The notes under the pieces were generated by a model, which made no database searches, was not told the origin of the DNA, and saw nothing but the letters and a program-made list of their open reading frames with translations. A stretch of DNA of 64,000 nt from Hyphomicrobiales bacterium (GTDB lineage Bacteria; Pseudomonadota; Alphaproteobacteria; Rhizobiales; Rhizobiaceae), in assembly GCA_900472675.1 (NCBI GenBank), contig UCJA01000008.1:26156-90155 (forward strand). The letters run 5' to 3'. This document shows, in pieces, positions 55,345-64,000 of this stretch (its first letter is position 1; every line of letters starts with the position of its first letter). A program made the position numbers and the translations under genes.

Positions 55345-56508
55345 ATGCCGATTTTGAACCGAGCCGCCGAACTTCAGGGCGAAGTCAGCGAGTGGCGCCG
55401 ATATCTTCATGAAAATCCCGAAATCCTCTACGACGTCGAGAATACGGCAGCCTTCGTCGCCGCAAAGCTGAAGGAATTTGGCGTTGACGAGATCGTGACC
55501 GGCATCGGCCGCACCGGCGTCGTCGGCATCATCCGCGGCAGCGGCAGCGGTTCGCGCACCATCGGCCTGCGCGCCGACATGGATGCCCTGCCCCTGACGG
55601 AACTGACCGGCAAGCCCTGGGCATCGAAGACCTCCGGCCGAATGCATGCCTGCGGCCACGACGGCCACACCTCCATGCTGCTGGGCGCCGCCAAATACCT
55701 GGCCGAGACCCGCAACTTCGACGGCAATGTCGCGGTCATCTTCCAGCCGGCGGAAGAAGGTGGCGCAGGCGCGCTGGCAATGATCGAGGACGGCCTGATG
55801 GAGCGTTTTGGCATCGAGGAAGTCTACGGCATGCACAATATGCCTGGCATTCCGGTTGGCCAGTTCGCCATCCGCAAGGGCGGCATCATGGCAGCCCCGG
55901 ACCGCTTTACCATCACCATCAAGGGCCGCGGCGGCCATGCCGCCCAGCCCCACAAGACGATCGACCCGATCTTCATCGGCGCACAGCTCGTCGGCAGCCT
56001 GCAGGCCGTTGCCGCCCGCAATGCCGATCCCGTCCACTCCGTCGTCGTCTCCGTGACCCGCTTTGACGCCGGCACCACCCACAACATCATCCCCGACAAG
56101 GCCATGCTGATGGGGACAGTCCGCACGCTGAGCGAAGCCATGCGCGATCTTGCCGAAACCCGAATCCGCCAGATCGTGCAGGGCCTGGCAAGCGCCCATG
56201 GCGCCGAGGCGACCATCGATTACGAGCGCAATTGCCCGGTGACCTTCAACCACGACCACCAGGCACAGTATGCCGCCAAAGCAGCGATCGACGTCGCCGG
56301 CTTGCCGAATGTTGATACGGAGGTGGATCCCAGCATGGCCGGTGAGGACTTCGCCTATATGCTGAAACGCCGCCCCGGCGCCTTCATCTTCATCGGCAAT
56401 GGCGATACGGCAGGGCTTCACAACCCCAACTATGATTTCGACGACGAAGCCATCGCCTACGGCGTTTCCTACTGGATCAAACTCGCCGAACAGAGGCTCA
56501 GCGAGTAG
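55345..56508 (+). CDS. M20 family amidohydrolase (hippurate/N-acyl-amino-acid hydrolase type)
   Basis: The 387-residue enzyme has GLRADMDALPL, HACGHDGHTSMLLGAA, FQPAEEGGAGA and GRGGHAAQPHKTIDPI, the metal and dimerisation motifs of the AmhX/HipO branch. It should hydrolyse N-acylated amino acids. Substrate unknown. It is divergent from the DD-carboxypeptidase gene with 167 bases between. Confidence 0.92.
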   Translation: MPILNRAAELQGEVSEWRRYLHENPEILYDVENTAAFVAAKLKEFGVDEIVTGIGRTGVVGIIRGSGSGSRTIGLRADMDALPLTELTGKPWASKTSGRMHACGHDGHTSMLLGAAKYLAETRNFDGNVAVIFQPAEEGGAGALAMIEDGLMERFGIEEVYGMHNMPGIPVGQFAIRKGGIMAAPDRFTITIKGRGGHAAQPHKTIDPIFIGAQLVGSLQAVAARNADPVHSVVVSVTRFDAGTTHNIIPDKAMLMGTVRTLSEAMRDLAETRIRQIVQGLASAHGAEATIDYERNCPVTFNHDHQAQYAAKAAIDVAGLPNVDTEVDPSMAGEDFAYMLKRRPGAFIFIGNGDTAGLHNPNYDFDDEAIAYGVSYWIKLAEQRLSE

Positions 56509-56518
56509 CGGGAAAGGG

Positions 56519-56548
56519 CTTGGCCAAATCGGCGGCGTCTTGTATGGA
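56519..56548 (+). promoter_or_regulatory. Candidate promoter of tRNA-Arg
   Basis: CTTGGC (56519-56524), 18 bases, then TATGGA (56543-56548), 12 bases before the tRNA. The match is moderate. Confidence 0.35.
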
Positions 56549-56560
56549 TGCTGGCCGAGT

Positions 56561-56637
56561 GGTTCCGTAGCTCAGCAGGATAGAGCACCAGATTCCTAAT
56601 CTGGGGGTCACGCGTTCGAATCGCGTCGGGATCACCA
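56561..56637 (+). tRNA. tRNA-Arg (anticodon CCT)
   Basis: Acceptor ggttccg (56561-56567) pairs with cgggatc (56627-56633, two G-U pairs), then discriminator A and encoded CCA. The anticodon stem ccaga/tctgg holds ttcctaa, giving anticodon CCT for AGG codons. The D-arm gctc/gagc and T-arm acgcg/cgcgt with ttcgaat are regular. Confidence 0.95.
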
Positions 56638-56667
56638 TTTCTCTCTCAGCCCGCAAGATCCGAGTTT

Positions 56668-56988
56668 TTACCCGAGCGGCAGTCCCGCGAACCAATCCGC
56701 ATAGGGCGTGTTCTTCGCCAGGTGCCGGTTGTAGTCCGGCGCACCGTCGTCCCACCAAACAGGACCGCGCTCTCCGAGCGCCACCTTTGCTGCATCCACT
56801 GCGCGCCGCGCGGCGGCAACAGCCTCGCTGTCATCGCCGGCATCCCGAACCGCGCGTCTCGCCGACATCAGCGCCTTCACCAGCCCCTCTCGGACCTCGG
56901 CATCAAGGCGCGGATCGCTCTTGCGCCAGAGGCGCCCGCGGACCACGAAGTAGCGTCCGTCCGGCGTGTCGGGATAGCGGACGGTCAC
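56668..56988 (-). CDS. Conserved hypothetical protein (106 residues)
   Basis: The protein contains YPDTPDGRYFVVRGRLWRKSDP near the start and GPVWWDDGAPDYNRHLAKNTPYADWFAG at the end, with an alanine-rich helix between. It is cytosolic and widespread in rhizobia as I recall, without a named function. It lies seven bases downstream of the DUF4174 gene on the same strand. Confidence 0.8.
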   Translation of the reverse strand: MTVRYPDTPDGRYFVVRGRLWRKSDPRLDAEVREGLVKALMSARRAVRDAGDDSEAVAAARRAVDAAKVALGERGPVWWDDGAPDYNRHLAKNTPYADWFAGLPLG

Positions 56989-56995
56989 GCGATCA

Positions 56996-57415
56996 TCATT
57001 TCTGTTCGGCCCGCCGCATCGGCATCCGATCGATCAGGTCAAAGACCTCAGCGTCGCTCACCACGTCCTTGCTGCGCAGCTTGACGCCGCCGTCCTTGCC
57101 GATCAGGACGATCTCGAACCGGTCGTCGGTCACCTTCAGATCCTTGCGCAACTGCGCCGGCTGAAGCTCGCCCGCCGTTCCGAACACCGGAGTAACGGAG
57201 TCGGGTGTCACCTGCAGCACCACCATGTCCCGCGCGCCAAGCGCGTCGGTCTGCTCTTTGAGCGCCGCGATCTGGCGCCTCACCTGCGGATCCGCATTCT
57301 CCCCGAACACGACAAGCACCCGGTTGCGCCAGGTGAATTGGGAAGTACTGTCCATCGCCATAACCTCCGTCGTAGAGCCGGCAAGCAGGGCCGCCAAAAG
57401 GAACGCTTTGAGCAT
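56996..57415 (-). CDS. DUF4174 domain protein
   Basis: The 139-residue exported protein has a short signal peptide (about 1-19, ending VMA) and a thioredoxin-like DUF4174 domain: WRNRVLVVFGENAD, ALKEQTDALGARDMVVLQV and EIVLIGKDGGVKLRS. There is no CxxC. Function unknown. Confidence 0.85.
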   Translation of the reverse strand: MLKAFLLAALLAGSTTEVMAMDSTSQFTWRNRVLVVFGENADPQVRRQIAALKEQTDALGARDMVVLQVTPDSVTPVFGTAGELQPAQLRKDLKVTDDRFEIVLIGKDGGVKLRSKDVVSDAEVFDLIDRMPMRRAEQK

Positions 57416-57625
57416 CGGTGTCTCCAGCCGTTGTGTCTGTTAAACGCCCTGGACGCCGGAGGGTTCACGCCTGCCCGGTCACGAACACGTCGGCTGTGAC
57501 GACAAGCGGCGGCGGACGGACCTTGGCTCGCACCGCATGCGAGGAGCCTTTGTCTTGATCTTCGTCACAGACGAGCCTTGGTCGAGGCCTATGGTGTGCG
57601 CAACGCGTTTCAAAGGAGCCCGCCA

Positions 57626-60025
57626 ATGCCATCAGATGCCTCGACTGCTGTTGCCGCCGGAATGACGGCTTCCGAGCTCTCGCTCATCGACCGCTACTGG
57701 CGCGCCGCCAACTATCTCTCGGTCGGGCAGATCTATCTGCTGGACAATCCGCTGCTGCGCGAACCGCTGAAGCCGGAGCACATCAAGCCGCGCCTGCTCG
57801 GCCACTGGGGCACCACACCCGGCCTCAATTTCATCTATGCGCACCTGAACCGCGTGATCCGCCGCGAGGATGCCAATGTCATCTATATCTGCGGCCCCGG
57901 CCACGGCGGCCCCGGCATGGTCGCCAACACCTATCTAGAAGGCACCTATAGCGAGATCTATCCGGATATTTCCGCCAATGCCGAAGGACTGCGCAAGCTC
58001 TTCAAGCAGTTCTCCTTTCCGGGCGGCATCCCCAGCCACGCCGCCCCGGAAACGCCTGGCTCCATCCATGAAGGCGGCGAACTCGGCTACGCTCTTGTCC
58101 ATGCCTATGGTGCCGCCTTCGACAATCCCGATCTGCTCGTCGCCTGCGTCATCGGCGACGGTGAGGCGGAAACAGGGCCGCTCGCCGCCAGCTGGCAATC
58201 CAACAAGTTCCTCGATCCGATCCGCGATGGCGCCGTCCTGCCGATCCTCCACCTCAACGGCTACAAGATCGCCAGCCCCACCATCCTTGGCCGCACCAGC
58301 GACGAGGACCTGAGAAAGCTTTTCGAGGGCTATGGCTATGAGCCCTTCTTTGTCGAGGGACATGAGCCGGACCTCATGCACCCGAAGATGGCCGCAACGC
58401 TGGACACGGTCTATGCGCGCATCCGCGCCATCCAGGCGGACGCTCGCAGCGGCGCCGTCACCGAAGGCGTGCCGCGCTGGCCGATGATCGTGCTGCGCAG
58501 CCCGAAAGGCTGGACAGGCCCGAAGGAAGTGGACGGCAAGAAGGTCGAAGGTTTTTGGCGCGCCCACCAGGTGCCGGTCTCCGGCTGCCGCGAGGACGAA
58601 GGTCACCGCCAGATCCTCGACGACTGGATGCGCAGCTACGACCCGGAGGACCTCTTCGATGCAAACGGCAGCCTGAAGCCGGAACTGCGGGCGCTGGCGC
58701 CCCGCAGTGAACGCCGCATGGGCGCCAATCCGCACGCCAATGGCGGGCTTCTGCGCAAGGAACTGGTCACGCCCGACATCCACGACTACCAGGTGAAGAT
58801 CGGAAAGCGCGGCGCCACCATGGCGCAGTCAACCGACGTGCTTGGCCACTACCTGCGCGATACGCTGACCCTCAACGCCGAACAGGCCAATTTCCGCATC
58901 TTCGGCCCGGACGAGACGGAATCAAACCGCCTCGGCAGCGTCTTCGAGGTGACCGACCGCGTCTGGATGGAAGGCGTCGAACCCTATGACGTCCATCTCT
59001 CCCGCAAGGGGCGCGTCATGGAGGTTCTGTCGGAACATCTGTGCCAGGGCTGGCTGGAAGGCTATCTCCTGACCGGGCGGCATGGCCTGTTCTCCTGCTA
59101 TGAAGCCTTCATCCACATCATCGATTCCATGTTCAACCAGCATGCCAAATGGCTGAAGGTGAGCAAGGAGCTGCCGTGGCGCAAGCCCATCTCCTCGCTC
59201 AACTACCTCTTGACCTCGCATGTCTGGCGCCAGGATCACAACGGGTTCTCGCACCAGGATCCGGGCTTCATCGATGTCGTCGCCAACAAGAAGCCGGAGA
59301 TCGTGCGCATCTACCTGCCGCCGGATGCCAACACGCTGCTCTGGGTGGGCGATCACTGCCTGAAGACCTGGAACCGGGTCAATGTCATCGTGGCCGGCAA
59401 GCAGCCGGAGCCCCAGTGGCTCAGCATGGAGGAAGCTGCAGCCCATTGCGAAATCGGCATCGGCATCTGGGACTGGGCCGGCACCGAAGCCGGCGATGCG
59501 GGACCGGATGTGGTTATGGCCTGCGCCGGCGATGTGCCGACGCTGGAAACGCTGGCGGCCGTCACCATCTTGCGTGATGCGATCCCGGACCTCAAGATCC
59601 GCGTCGTCAACGTCGTCGACCTGATGGCGCTGCAGTCGCAGGACCAGCACCCGCACGGGCTGACTGATGCGGTTTTCGACCGCATGTTCACCACCGACAA
59701 GCCGGTGATCTTCGCCCATCATGGCTATCCTTACCTCATCCACCGCCTTACCTATAAGCGCACCAACCACGGCAATATCCATGTCCGCGGCTTCGTGGAG
59801 GAAGGCACCACCACCACGCCATTCGACATGACGGTGCTGAACCAGCTCGACCGCTACCACCTGGCGCTGGAGGCAATCAACCGCGTGCCTGGTCTGAAGG
59901 ACAAGGCCGCCCACGTGGTGGAGGCTCTGCAGGAGAAACTGGAAGAGCACAGCCGCTATGTGTGCGAACACGGCGAGGATATGCCCGAGATCCAGGGCTG
60001 GCGCTGGACGGACCCTGCGCGGTAG
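57626..60025 (+). CDS. xfp: Phosphoketolase
   Basis: The 799-residue thiamine diphosphate enzyme splits xylulose 5-phosphate (and perhaps fructose 6-phosphate) to acetyl phosphate. It has [16 protein letters not shown], the [18 protein letters not shown] substrate region, [17 protein letters not shown], the ThDP motif [19 protein letters not shown] and the [13 protein letters not shown] segment. AAAGGAG precedes the ATG at 57626. The next gene, a Nudix hydrolase, starts eight bases after the stop. No acetate kinase gene is in the window. Confidence 0.96.
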   Translation: MPSDASTAVAAGMTASELSLIDRYWRAANYLSVGQIYLLDNPLLREPLKPEHIKPRLLGHWGTTPGLNFIYAHLNRVIRREDANVIYICGPGHGGPGMVANTYLEGTYSEIYPDISANAEGLRKLFKQFSFPGGIPSHAAPETPGSIHEGGELGYALVHAYGAAFDNPDLLVACVIGDGEAETGPLAASWQSNKFLDPIRDGAVLPILHLNGYKIASPTILGRTSDEDLRKLFEGYGYEPFFVEGHEPDLMHPKMAATLDTVYARIRAIQADARSGAVTEGVPRWPMIVLRSPKGWTGPKEVDGKKVEGFWRAHQVPVSGCREDEGHRQILDDWMRSYDPEDLFDANGSLKPELRALAPRSERRMGANPHANGGLLRKELVTPDIHDYQVKIGKRGATMAQSTDVLGHYLRDTLTLNAEQANFRIFGPDETESNRLGSVFEVTDRVWMEGVEPYDVHLSRKGRVMEVLSEHLCQGWLEGYLLTGRHGLFSCYEAFIHIIDSMFNQHAKWLKVSKELPWRKPISSLNYLLTSHVWRQDHNGFSHQDPGFIDVVANKKPEIVRIYLPPDANTLLWVGDHCLKTWNRVNVIVAGKQPEPQWLSMEEAAAHCEIGIGIWDWAGTEAGDAGPDVVMACAGDVPTLETLAAVTILRDAIPDLKIRVVNVVDLMALQSQDQHPHGLTDAVFDRMFTTDKPVIFAHHGYPYLIHRLTYKRTNHGNIHVRGFVEEGTTTTPFDMTVLNQLDRYHLALEAINRVPGLKDKAAHVVEALQEKLEEHSRYVCEHGEDMPEIQGWRWTDPAR

Positions 60026-60033
60026 AACAGGCA

Positions 60034-60501
60034 ATGGCGATTAAACGAAGCGCCGGTCTGCTGATCTTCAGGCACTCGGGCGATGACCTGCAGGTGCTGC
60101 TCGTTCACCCGGGTGGCCCCTTCTGGGCAAAAAAGGACGCGGGCGCCTGGTCCATTCCCAAGGGCCTGGTCGAGGATGGCGAAGACGAACTGGCGACCGC
60201 CAGGCGCGAAGTGCTTGAGGAAACCGGCATCCGAATCGAGGGCGACTGCCGCTGGCTGGGGGAATACCGCCAGCCGGGCGGCAAACGCGTTCTCGCCTGG
60301 TGCGTCGAGGATGGGCTTGGCATCGACGCATCAGCCATCGTCAGCAACACCTTCAGCATGGAATGGCCGCCGAAATCGGGGCGCATGCAGGAGTTTCCGG
60401 AAGTGGACCGCGCAGCCTGGTTCGACCTCGAGACCGCGGCCGAGAAGATCCTGAAAGGTCAAAAACCCATGCTGGACGATCTGCGCCAATTGCTGGGCTG
60501 A
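60034..60501 (+). CDS. Nudix hydrolase
   Basis: The 155-residue protein has the Nudix box GLVEDGEDELATARREVLEETGI, given here as G-x5-E-x7-R-E-V-L-E-E-T-G-I, within the frame WSIPKGLVEDGE. It starts eight bases after xfp, so the two share a transcript. The substrate is unknown; relatives of the same type are often annotated as NTP pyrophosphohydrolases next to phosphoketolase. Confidence 0.92.
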   Translation: MAIKRSAGLLIFRHSGDDLQVLLVHPGGPFWAKKDAGAWSIPKGLVEDGEDELATARREVLEETGIRIEGDCRWLGEYRQPGGKRVLAWCVEDGLGIDASAIVSNTFSMEWPPKSGRMQEFPEVDRAAWFDLETAAEKILKGQKPMLDDLRQLLG

Positions 60502-60506
60502 GACGC

Positions 60507-61217
60507 TCAGATCGTGCGCTGCCGGTCCTTGTAATGCTGTAGCGGGAAATGTTTGCCGGGAGGAGGAGGCGCCGGCAAGACGCGCTGAGGCTCTTCGTCA
60601 TAGCCGCCCTCTGGCGGATGCTCGGGTATCTTCTCGTTCCGCAGCACCTTCCGGCGCCGGTTGTGCCCGCTTTCCTGCTCAGCGCTGCCACTTCTGCGGC
60701 GGCTGCGGGTGGCCCTCAGGGACGCCGTGCCGAACAGGGCTGCCGCCAGCCAGCCGGCCACTACGCCAATTCCGGCCCAGGCGAGCCCGGCGGTAGTAAC
60801 CGGAATGCCGGGGCTGAAATCGCTCCAGGCGCTCGTGATGATATCCGGATCGGGGTTACGCAGGATGACGAAGGGTTTTGCCAGCGGCGAGGCGTCGGCA
60901 ATCTCGCGGCTCTGCTGCTCCAGCGTCTCGTAGCGGCGGAAGCTGGAGCGCATGGAATCGCCCTGCGACCGCAGGAAAGGCTGCGGCGAACCGGAATAGA
61001 GGCCAAGCGCGCCTTCGCGATCGAGCCCATTGCGTGTCGCCTCCGAATCGAACCGGGTGATCACCGCCCGCAACTCGTCCAGCGCGCCGCCGATCCGTTG
61101 GCGATACTGCTGCGAAAACTCCGGCGCCTGGGAAAAGAAGATCCCGCCCAGAATGGCCATCGCCATGGTCAGCATGCGCCCGATGAATAGCAAGACCCTG
61201 CTCCCTTTTGCGATCAA
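60507..61217 (-). CDS. DUF2937 family membrane protein
   Basis: The 236-residue protein has two helices, at about 8-27 and 143-166, with a helical periplasmic loop between them containing FSQQYRQRIGGALDELRAVI. This is the DUF2937 arrangement. The C-terminus is polar, proline- and arginine-rich. Function unknown. It is convergent with the Nudix gene. Confidence 0.88.
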   Translation of the reverse strand: MIAKGSRVLLFIGRMLTMAMAILGGIFFSQAPEFSQQYRQRIGGALDELRAVITRFDSEATRNGLDREGALGLYSGSPQPFLRSQGDSMRSSFRRYETLEQQSREIADASPLAKPFVILRNPDPDIITSAWSDFSPGIPVTTAGLAWAGIGVVAGWLAAALFGTASLRATRSRRRSGSAEQESGHNRRRKVLRNEKIPEHPPEGGYDEEPQRVLPAPPPPGKHFPLQHYKDRQRTI

Positions 61218-61281
61218 CGGCCCAGCCGACCAAAAGTTGCCCCATTGGCGGAACGGCTGCTACTCCGGCGTGCGCACAAGC

Positions 61282-62505
61282 TCAGCGCGGCCGCAGGCGC
61301 ACATGTTCCATGCGGAAGCCGAGCCCCATCAGCCGCCCCGCAACATGCGCTAGGACAGGCCACCGCGCAATGCCGCGAATAAAGGCCGGCGGCCCCTTGC
61401 GCTTGGCTTCGCTCTCGTCGTCGGTGCGCCGGCTGCTGCGCATCATCAGCTGCAACTTCTGGGTCGCACGCGTCGGAAAGCTCCGGCGCTTTTCCACCGC
61501 AGCAAGATTGGCATCCGAAAGCCGCCCCTCGAGCAGCGGGCCGGCGAGGATATTGGCCGTCGCCACCGCATCCTGGATCGCGAGGTTCACACCGACGCCG
61601 CCGATCGGAGACATGGCATGCGCCGCATCGCCAATGCACAGAAGTCCAGGTCGCCACCATTGCTTCAGCCGGTCGATCCGGACCACCAGCAGGCTGGTAT
61701 CGTCGAAGGACCGGATCTCCTCCATCCGCTCCACAGGCAGTGGCGAGATGTCCGACACCATCCGGCGAAAGGTCTCGATGCCCTTCGCCTGGATATCGAG
61801 AAAGGTGGTGCGGCGCACGACAAGCCCCGCCTGCCAGTAGTCGCCGCGGTCGATCAGCACCATGCCCTGCCGCGGGCCCGCATGGCCCATCACCTCGGTC
61901 GGATCGCCCGGCTGCTTGGAGAGCTTCATCCAGATGACTTCGCTCGGTGTCCCGAAACTCTCGACCGTCAGCCCCGCCTTTTCGCGCACCACCGAATGGC
62001 GTCCGTCCGCTCCGATGACCAGCGTGGAGCGGATCCGCAGCGGACCCTCCGGCGTCTCCAGCAGAAGACCGCACACCCGCCCCTGGTCCTCGAGCACGTC
62101 GATAACCTTGCCCTGCATGACCAGCCGGAAATTCGGGTAGCGGCCCGCTTCTTCGGCCAGGAAGTTCAGGAAATCCCACTGCGGCATGAAGGCGATAAAC
62201 CGGTGCTTGACCGGCAGGCGCGAAAAATCCGCCATGGTGATCGTCTCGCCCGCCATCTCCGCCGTAAGCTTCGGCGCCCGCGTATGCGGCAGCTGCAGGA
62301 ATTTTTCGACAAGCCCGAGCTCGCCCATCACCTCTAGTGTGGAGGGATGGATCGTATCGCCGCGGAAGTCGCGCAGGAAGTCGGCGTGCTTCTCGACCAC
62401 GGTCACATCCACACCGGCCCGCGCCAGAAGCAGGCCGAGCATCAGCCCGCCGGGTCCGGCGCCGGCAACAACGCATGTGGTCGAAATATCGCTGATTGTG
62501 TTCAT
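61282..62505 (-). CDS. FAD-dependent monooxygenase-like protein (PHBH/UbiH fold)
   Basis: The 407-residue protein has the FAD motif VVAGAGPGGLMLGLLLARAG, the RGDTIHPSTLEVM segment, the GADGRHS sequence and the second FAD motif LCIGDAAHAMSPIGGVGVNLAIQDA. It resembles FAD-dependent hydroxylases of the aromatic or Ubi type; the substrate is unknown. The ATG at 62505 precedes the first FAD motif by about 11 residues; the frame is open to 62826 without support. Confidence 0.92.
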   Translation of the reverse strand: MNTISDISTTCVVAGAGPGGLMLGLLLARAGVDVTVVEKHADFLRDFRGDTIHPSTLEVMGELGLVEKFLQLPHTRAPKLTAEMAGETITMADFSRLPVKHRFIAFMPQWDFLNFLAEEAGRYPNFRLVMQGKVIDVLEDQGRVCGLLLETPEGPLRIRSTLVIGADGRHSVVREKAGLTVESFGTPSEVIWMKLSKQPGDPTEVMGHAGPRQGMVLIDRGDYWQAGLVVRRTTFLDIQAKGIETFRRMVSDISPLPVERMEEIRSFDDTSLLVVRIDRLKQWWRPGLLCIGDAAHAMSPIGGVGVNLAIQDAVATANILAGPLLEGRLSDANLAAVEKRRSFPTRATQKLQLMMRSSRRTDDESEAKRKGPPAFIRGIARWPVLAHVAGRLMGLGFRMEHVRLRPR

Positions 62506-62638
62506 CGCCCTATGTGCCTGTGAGAGAGCATGGGAAGCAAGCAGCACTTGGTCGCAGCCTGCCTGAAATTCAAGCATGTGCTTGTGAGCCTCGACGTTCA
62601 CTTGTAGACCAAGCCCAAGCTTTAGAATGGAAGATCTC

Positions 62639-63826
62639 ATGGCCGAAAACGCCGGACGTCGCATCAGCATCCTCGGATCCACCGGCTCGATCGGCGTCAA
62701 CACACTCGATGTGGTAGAGCAACTGGGCGGGCGGGACGCCTTCGATGTGGTCGCCGTCACCGGCAATGCCAACGTGGCCCTGCTCGCCGAACAAGCCAAG
62801 GCCTGCGGCGCAAGTCTCGCCGTCACTGCCGATGAAGCCTGCTACGGTGCCTTGAAGGAGGCGCTCTCCGGCACCGGCATCGAAGTGGCGGCAGGCCGCG
62901 AGGCGCTGATCGAGGCAGCCTCACGCGACGCCGACTGGGTCATGGCAGCCATCGTCGGCACGGCAGGGCTTGGCCCGACGCTCGCTGCCGCAAAACGCGG
63001 CGCCGATATCGCGCTCGCCAACAAGGAATGTCTGGTCTCGGCCGGAGAGCTTTTCGTGAAGGCAGTCGCCGAAGGCGGTGGCCGGCTCATTCCTGTCGAC
63101 AGCGAACACAGCGCCATCTTCCAGTCACTCGAAGACGACCAGCATCACGCCGTGGAGCGCATCGTGCTGACTGCATCGGGCGGCCCCTTCCGCACCTGGA
63201 CCCGCGAGCAGATGGCCGGCGTGACCGCCGAGATCGCCCGCGCCCATCCCAACTGGTCCATGGGATTGAAGATCTCCATCGGCAGCGCCTCCATGTTCAA
63301 CAAGGCGCTCGAAATGGTCGAGGCGAAGCACCTCTTCAACCTGACGCCCGAACAGATCGAAGTCATCGTCCACCCGCAGTCGGTCATCCACTCCATGGTC
63401 GGCTATACGGATGGATCGGTTCTGGCGCAGCTCGGCTGCCCCGATATGCGCACCGCGATCGGCTACGCGCTGACCTATCCGGATCGGCCGAAGCTGAATG
63501 TCGAGCGGCTGGATTTTGCAAAACTCGCGCGGCTGGATTTCGAAGCACCGGACGAACAGCGCTTCCCGGCGCTCCGCCTCGCGCGCACCGCGCTCGAACG
63601 GGGCGGCGTCCAGGGTGCCGTGATGAACGCGGCGGAGGAAATTGCCTTCCACGCCTTCTGCGCAGCCCGCATCGGCTTCCTGCAGATGGCCGATGTCGTG
63701 GAACGGGTCATGGACGAGATGGTGGGCTATGGCGCCGCTTTGACGATGGACGACGTCTATGCGGCCGACGCCGAGGCACGCCGGCGCGCCGATGACATCG
63801 TCAGCCGCACGGAACTGGCGGCCTAA
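62639..63826 (+). CDS. dxr: 1-deoxy-D-xylulose 5-phosphate reductoisomerase
   Basis: The second enzyme of the MEP isoprenoid pathway. The 395-residue protein has the NADPH motif LGSTGSIGVNTLDVV, ALANKECLVSAGELF, the metal/substrate site VDSEHSAIFQSL and KISIGSASMFNKALEMVEAKHLF. The ATG at 62639 has GGAAG six bases upstream; another ATG at 62627 is in frame. Confidence 0.97.
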   Translation: MAENAGRRISILGSTGSIGVNTLDVVEQLGGRDAFDVVAVTGNANVALLAEQAKACGASLAVTADEACYGALKEALSGTGIEVAAGREALIEAASRDADWVMAAIVGTAGLGPTLAAAKRGADIALANKECLVSAGELFVKAVAEGGGRLIPVDSEHSAIFQSLEDDQHHAVERIVLTASGGPFRTWTREQMAGVTAEIARAHPNWSMGLKISIGSASMFNKALEMVEAKHLFNLTPEQIEVIVHPQSVIHSMVGYTDGSVLAQLGCPDMRTAIGYALTYPDRPKLNVERLDFAKLARLDFEAPDEQRFPALRLARTALERGGVQGAVMNAAEEIAFHAFCAARIGFLQMADVVERVMDEMVGYGAALTMDDVYAADAEARRRADDIVSRTELAA

Positions 63827-63926
63827 GCATGTCGCACAAAACTGTGAAGCGGTTTTGAGATGACGACATGCGATCAAACAGAAACGTAAAGCGTGAGGAG
63901 CGGATCTGACAGATCGCAACACGCTT
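63827..63926. repeat. Palindromic intergenic element (rhizobial mosaic-type)
   Basis: It contains gcatgtcg (63827-63834) with cgacatgc (63864-63871), an inner aaaac/gtttt pair, and a second palindrome aagcgtg (63889-63895) with cacgctt (63920-63926), inside which gatctg and cagatc pair. Multi-copy elements with such paired palindromes are common after rhizobial genes. The 74 bases after it, to the window end, hold a short cctgcc/ggcagg hairpin and no gene that I can see. Confidence 0.55.
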
Positions 63927-64000
63927 GCGTGCGTTTCTCCCCTGCCACGCGCGGGCAGGAGACAGCGTGAAGTGCCTCAAGCCACCTGGCGTGCGAGCGC

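Noticed and set aside
56561..56637. tRNA-Arg as an integration site of a mobile element
   Set aside because: No integrase, direct repeat of the tRNA end or foreign-looking cargo follows; the next genes are ordinary hypotheticals and xfp.

Overview
The window is 64 kb of GC-rich, gene-dense alphaproteobacterial chromosome, most likely from a member of the Rhizobiaceae (Rhizobium, Agrobacterium or Sinorhizobium relatives). The reasons are the gene order and families: etfB-etfA-hbd, argH-lptM-lysA, ftsE-ftsX beside hpt, hisC-tyrC, cobS-cobT with a BolA protein and a DnaJ-like protein, aroK-aroB, the TIGR02302/DUF4175 protein, DUF2125, promoters of the rhizobial CTTGAC-N17-CTATAT type, and a palindromic intergenic element of rhizobial style at the right edge. 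The genus cannot be fixed from the sequence alone.

Layout. 1-6.0 kb: the end of secA, then a surface-glycan block (flippase, GNAT/BioF2-like acyltransferase, tRNA-Leu, and on the minus strand a GT2 glycosyltransferase, a capsular-type glycosyltransferase and a CatB-like O-acetyltransferase). 6.2-12.5 kb: DsbB, HNH nuclease, AlkA-like glycosylase, GluQRS, BrkB/YihY, an SDR, a HIG1-type protein, PduO-type cobalamin adenosyltransferase and a rhomboid protease. 12.6-15.4 kb: electron-transfer flavoprotein and hydroxyacyl-CoA dehydrogenase. 15.4-18.5 kb: an exported TPR-CHAT (caspase-like) protein, the most accessory-looking large gene. 18.5-25.1 kb: tlpA, argH, lptM, lysA, DUF4175. 25.1-35 kb: response regulator, hpt, a one-TM protein, ftsEX, YdcF, plsC, ChaC, DUF2125, tyrC, hisC, methyltransferase. 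35-41.3 kb: gloB, a DUF985 cupin, two tiny coupled membrane proteins, EamA, DUF3108, rpmB, a YhhQ/queuosine-precursor transporter, a P-loop kinase-like protein and a phytase-like protein. 41.3-50.9 kb: cobT, cobS, DnaJ-like, BolA, a periplasmic DUF5666-like protein, an N-terminally short CBS/CorC protein coupled to aroB and aroK, xerD, accA. 51-56.6 kb: an L,D-transpeptidase, TusA-like protein, a His-rich CobW GTPase, DD-carboxypeptidase, M20 peptidase and tRNA-Arg. 56.6-64 kb: small hypotheticals, phosphoketolase with a Nudix partner, DUF2937, a FAD monooxygenase-like protein, dxr, and the palindromic intergenic element.

Functionally this is mostly core chromosome: lysine, arginine, aromatic amino acid, isoprenoid, phospholipid, cobalamin and envelope biogenesis. 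Several themes recur: cobalamin (CobS, CobT, PduO-type adenosyltransferase, a CobW-family protein), queuosine (GluQRS and a YhhQ transporter), and envelope or peptidoglycan work (FtsEX, L,D-transpeptidase, DD-carboxypeptidase, flippase, glycosyltransferases). No phage, transposase, integrase, rRNA or CRISPR array is visible. No stretch longer than about 260 bases lacks a gene or tRNA.

The most interesting places are the exported CHAT protein with its TTG start next to a long imperfect palindrome, the aroKB-coupled CBS protein that lacks the DUF21 membrane domain, the AT-richer pair of overlapping micro-membrane proteins near 36.4-36.7 kb, and the glycan gene block around tRNA-Leu. None of them is proven to be a new system.
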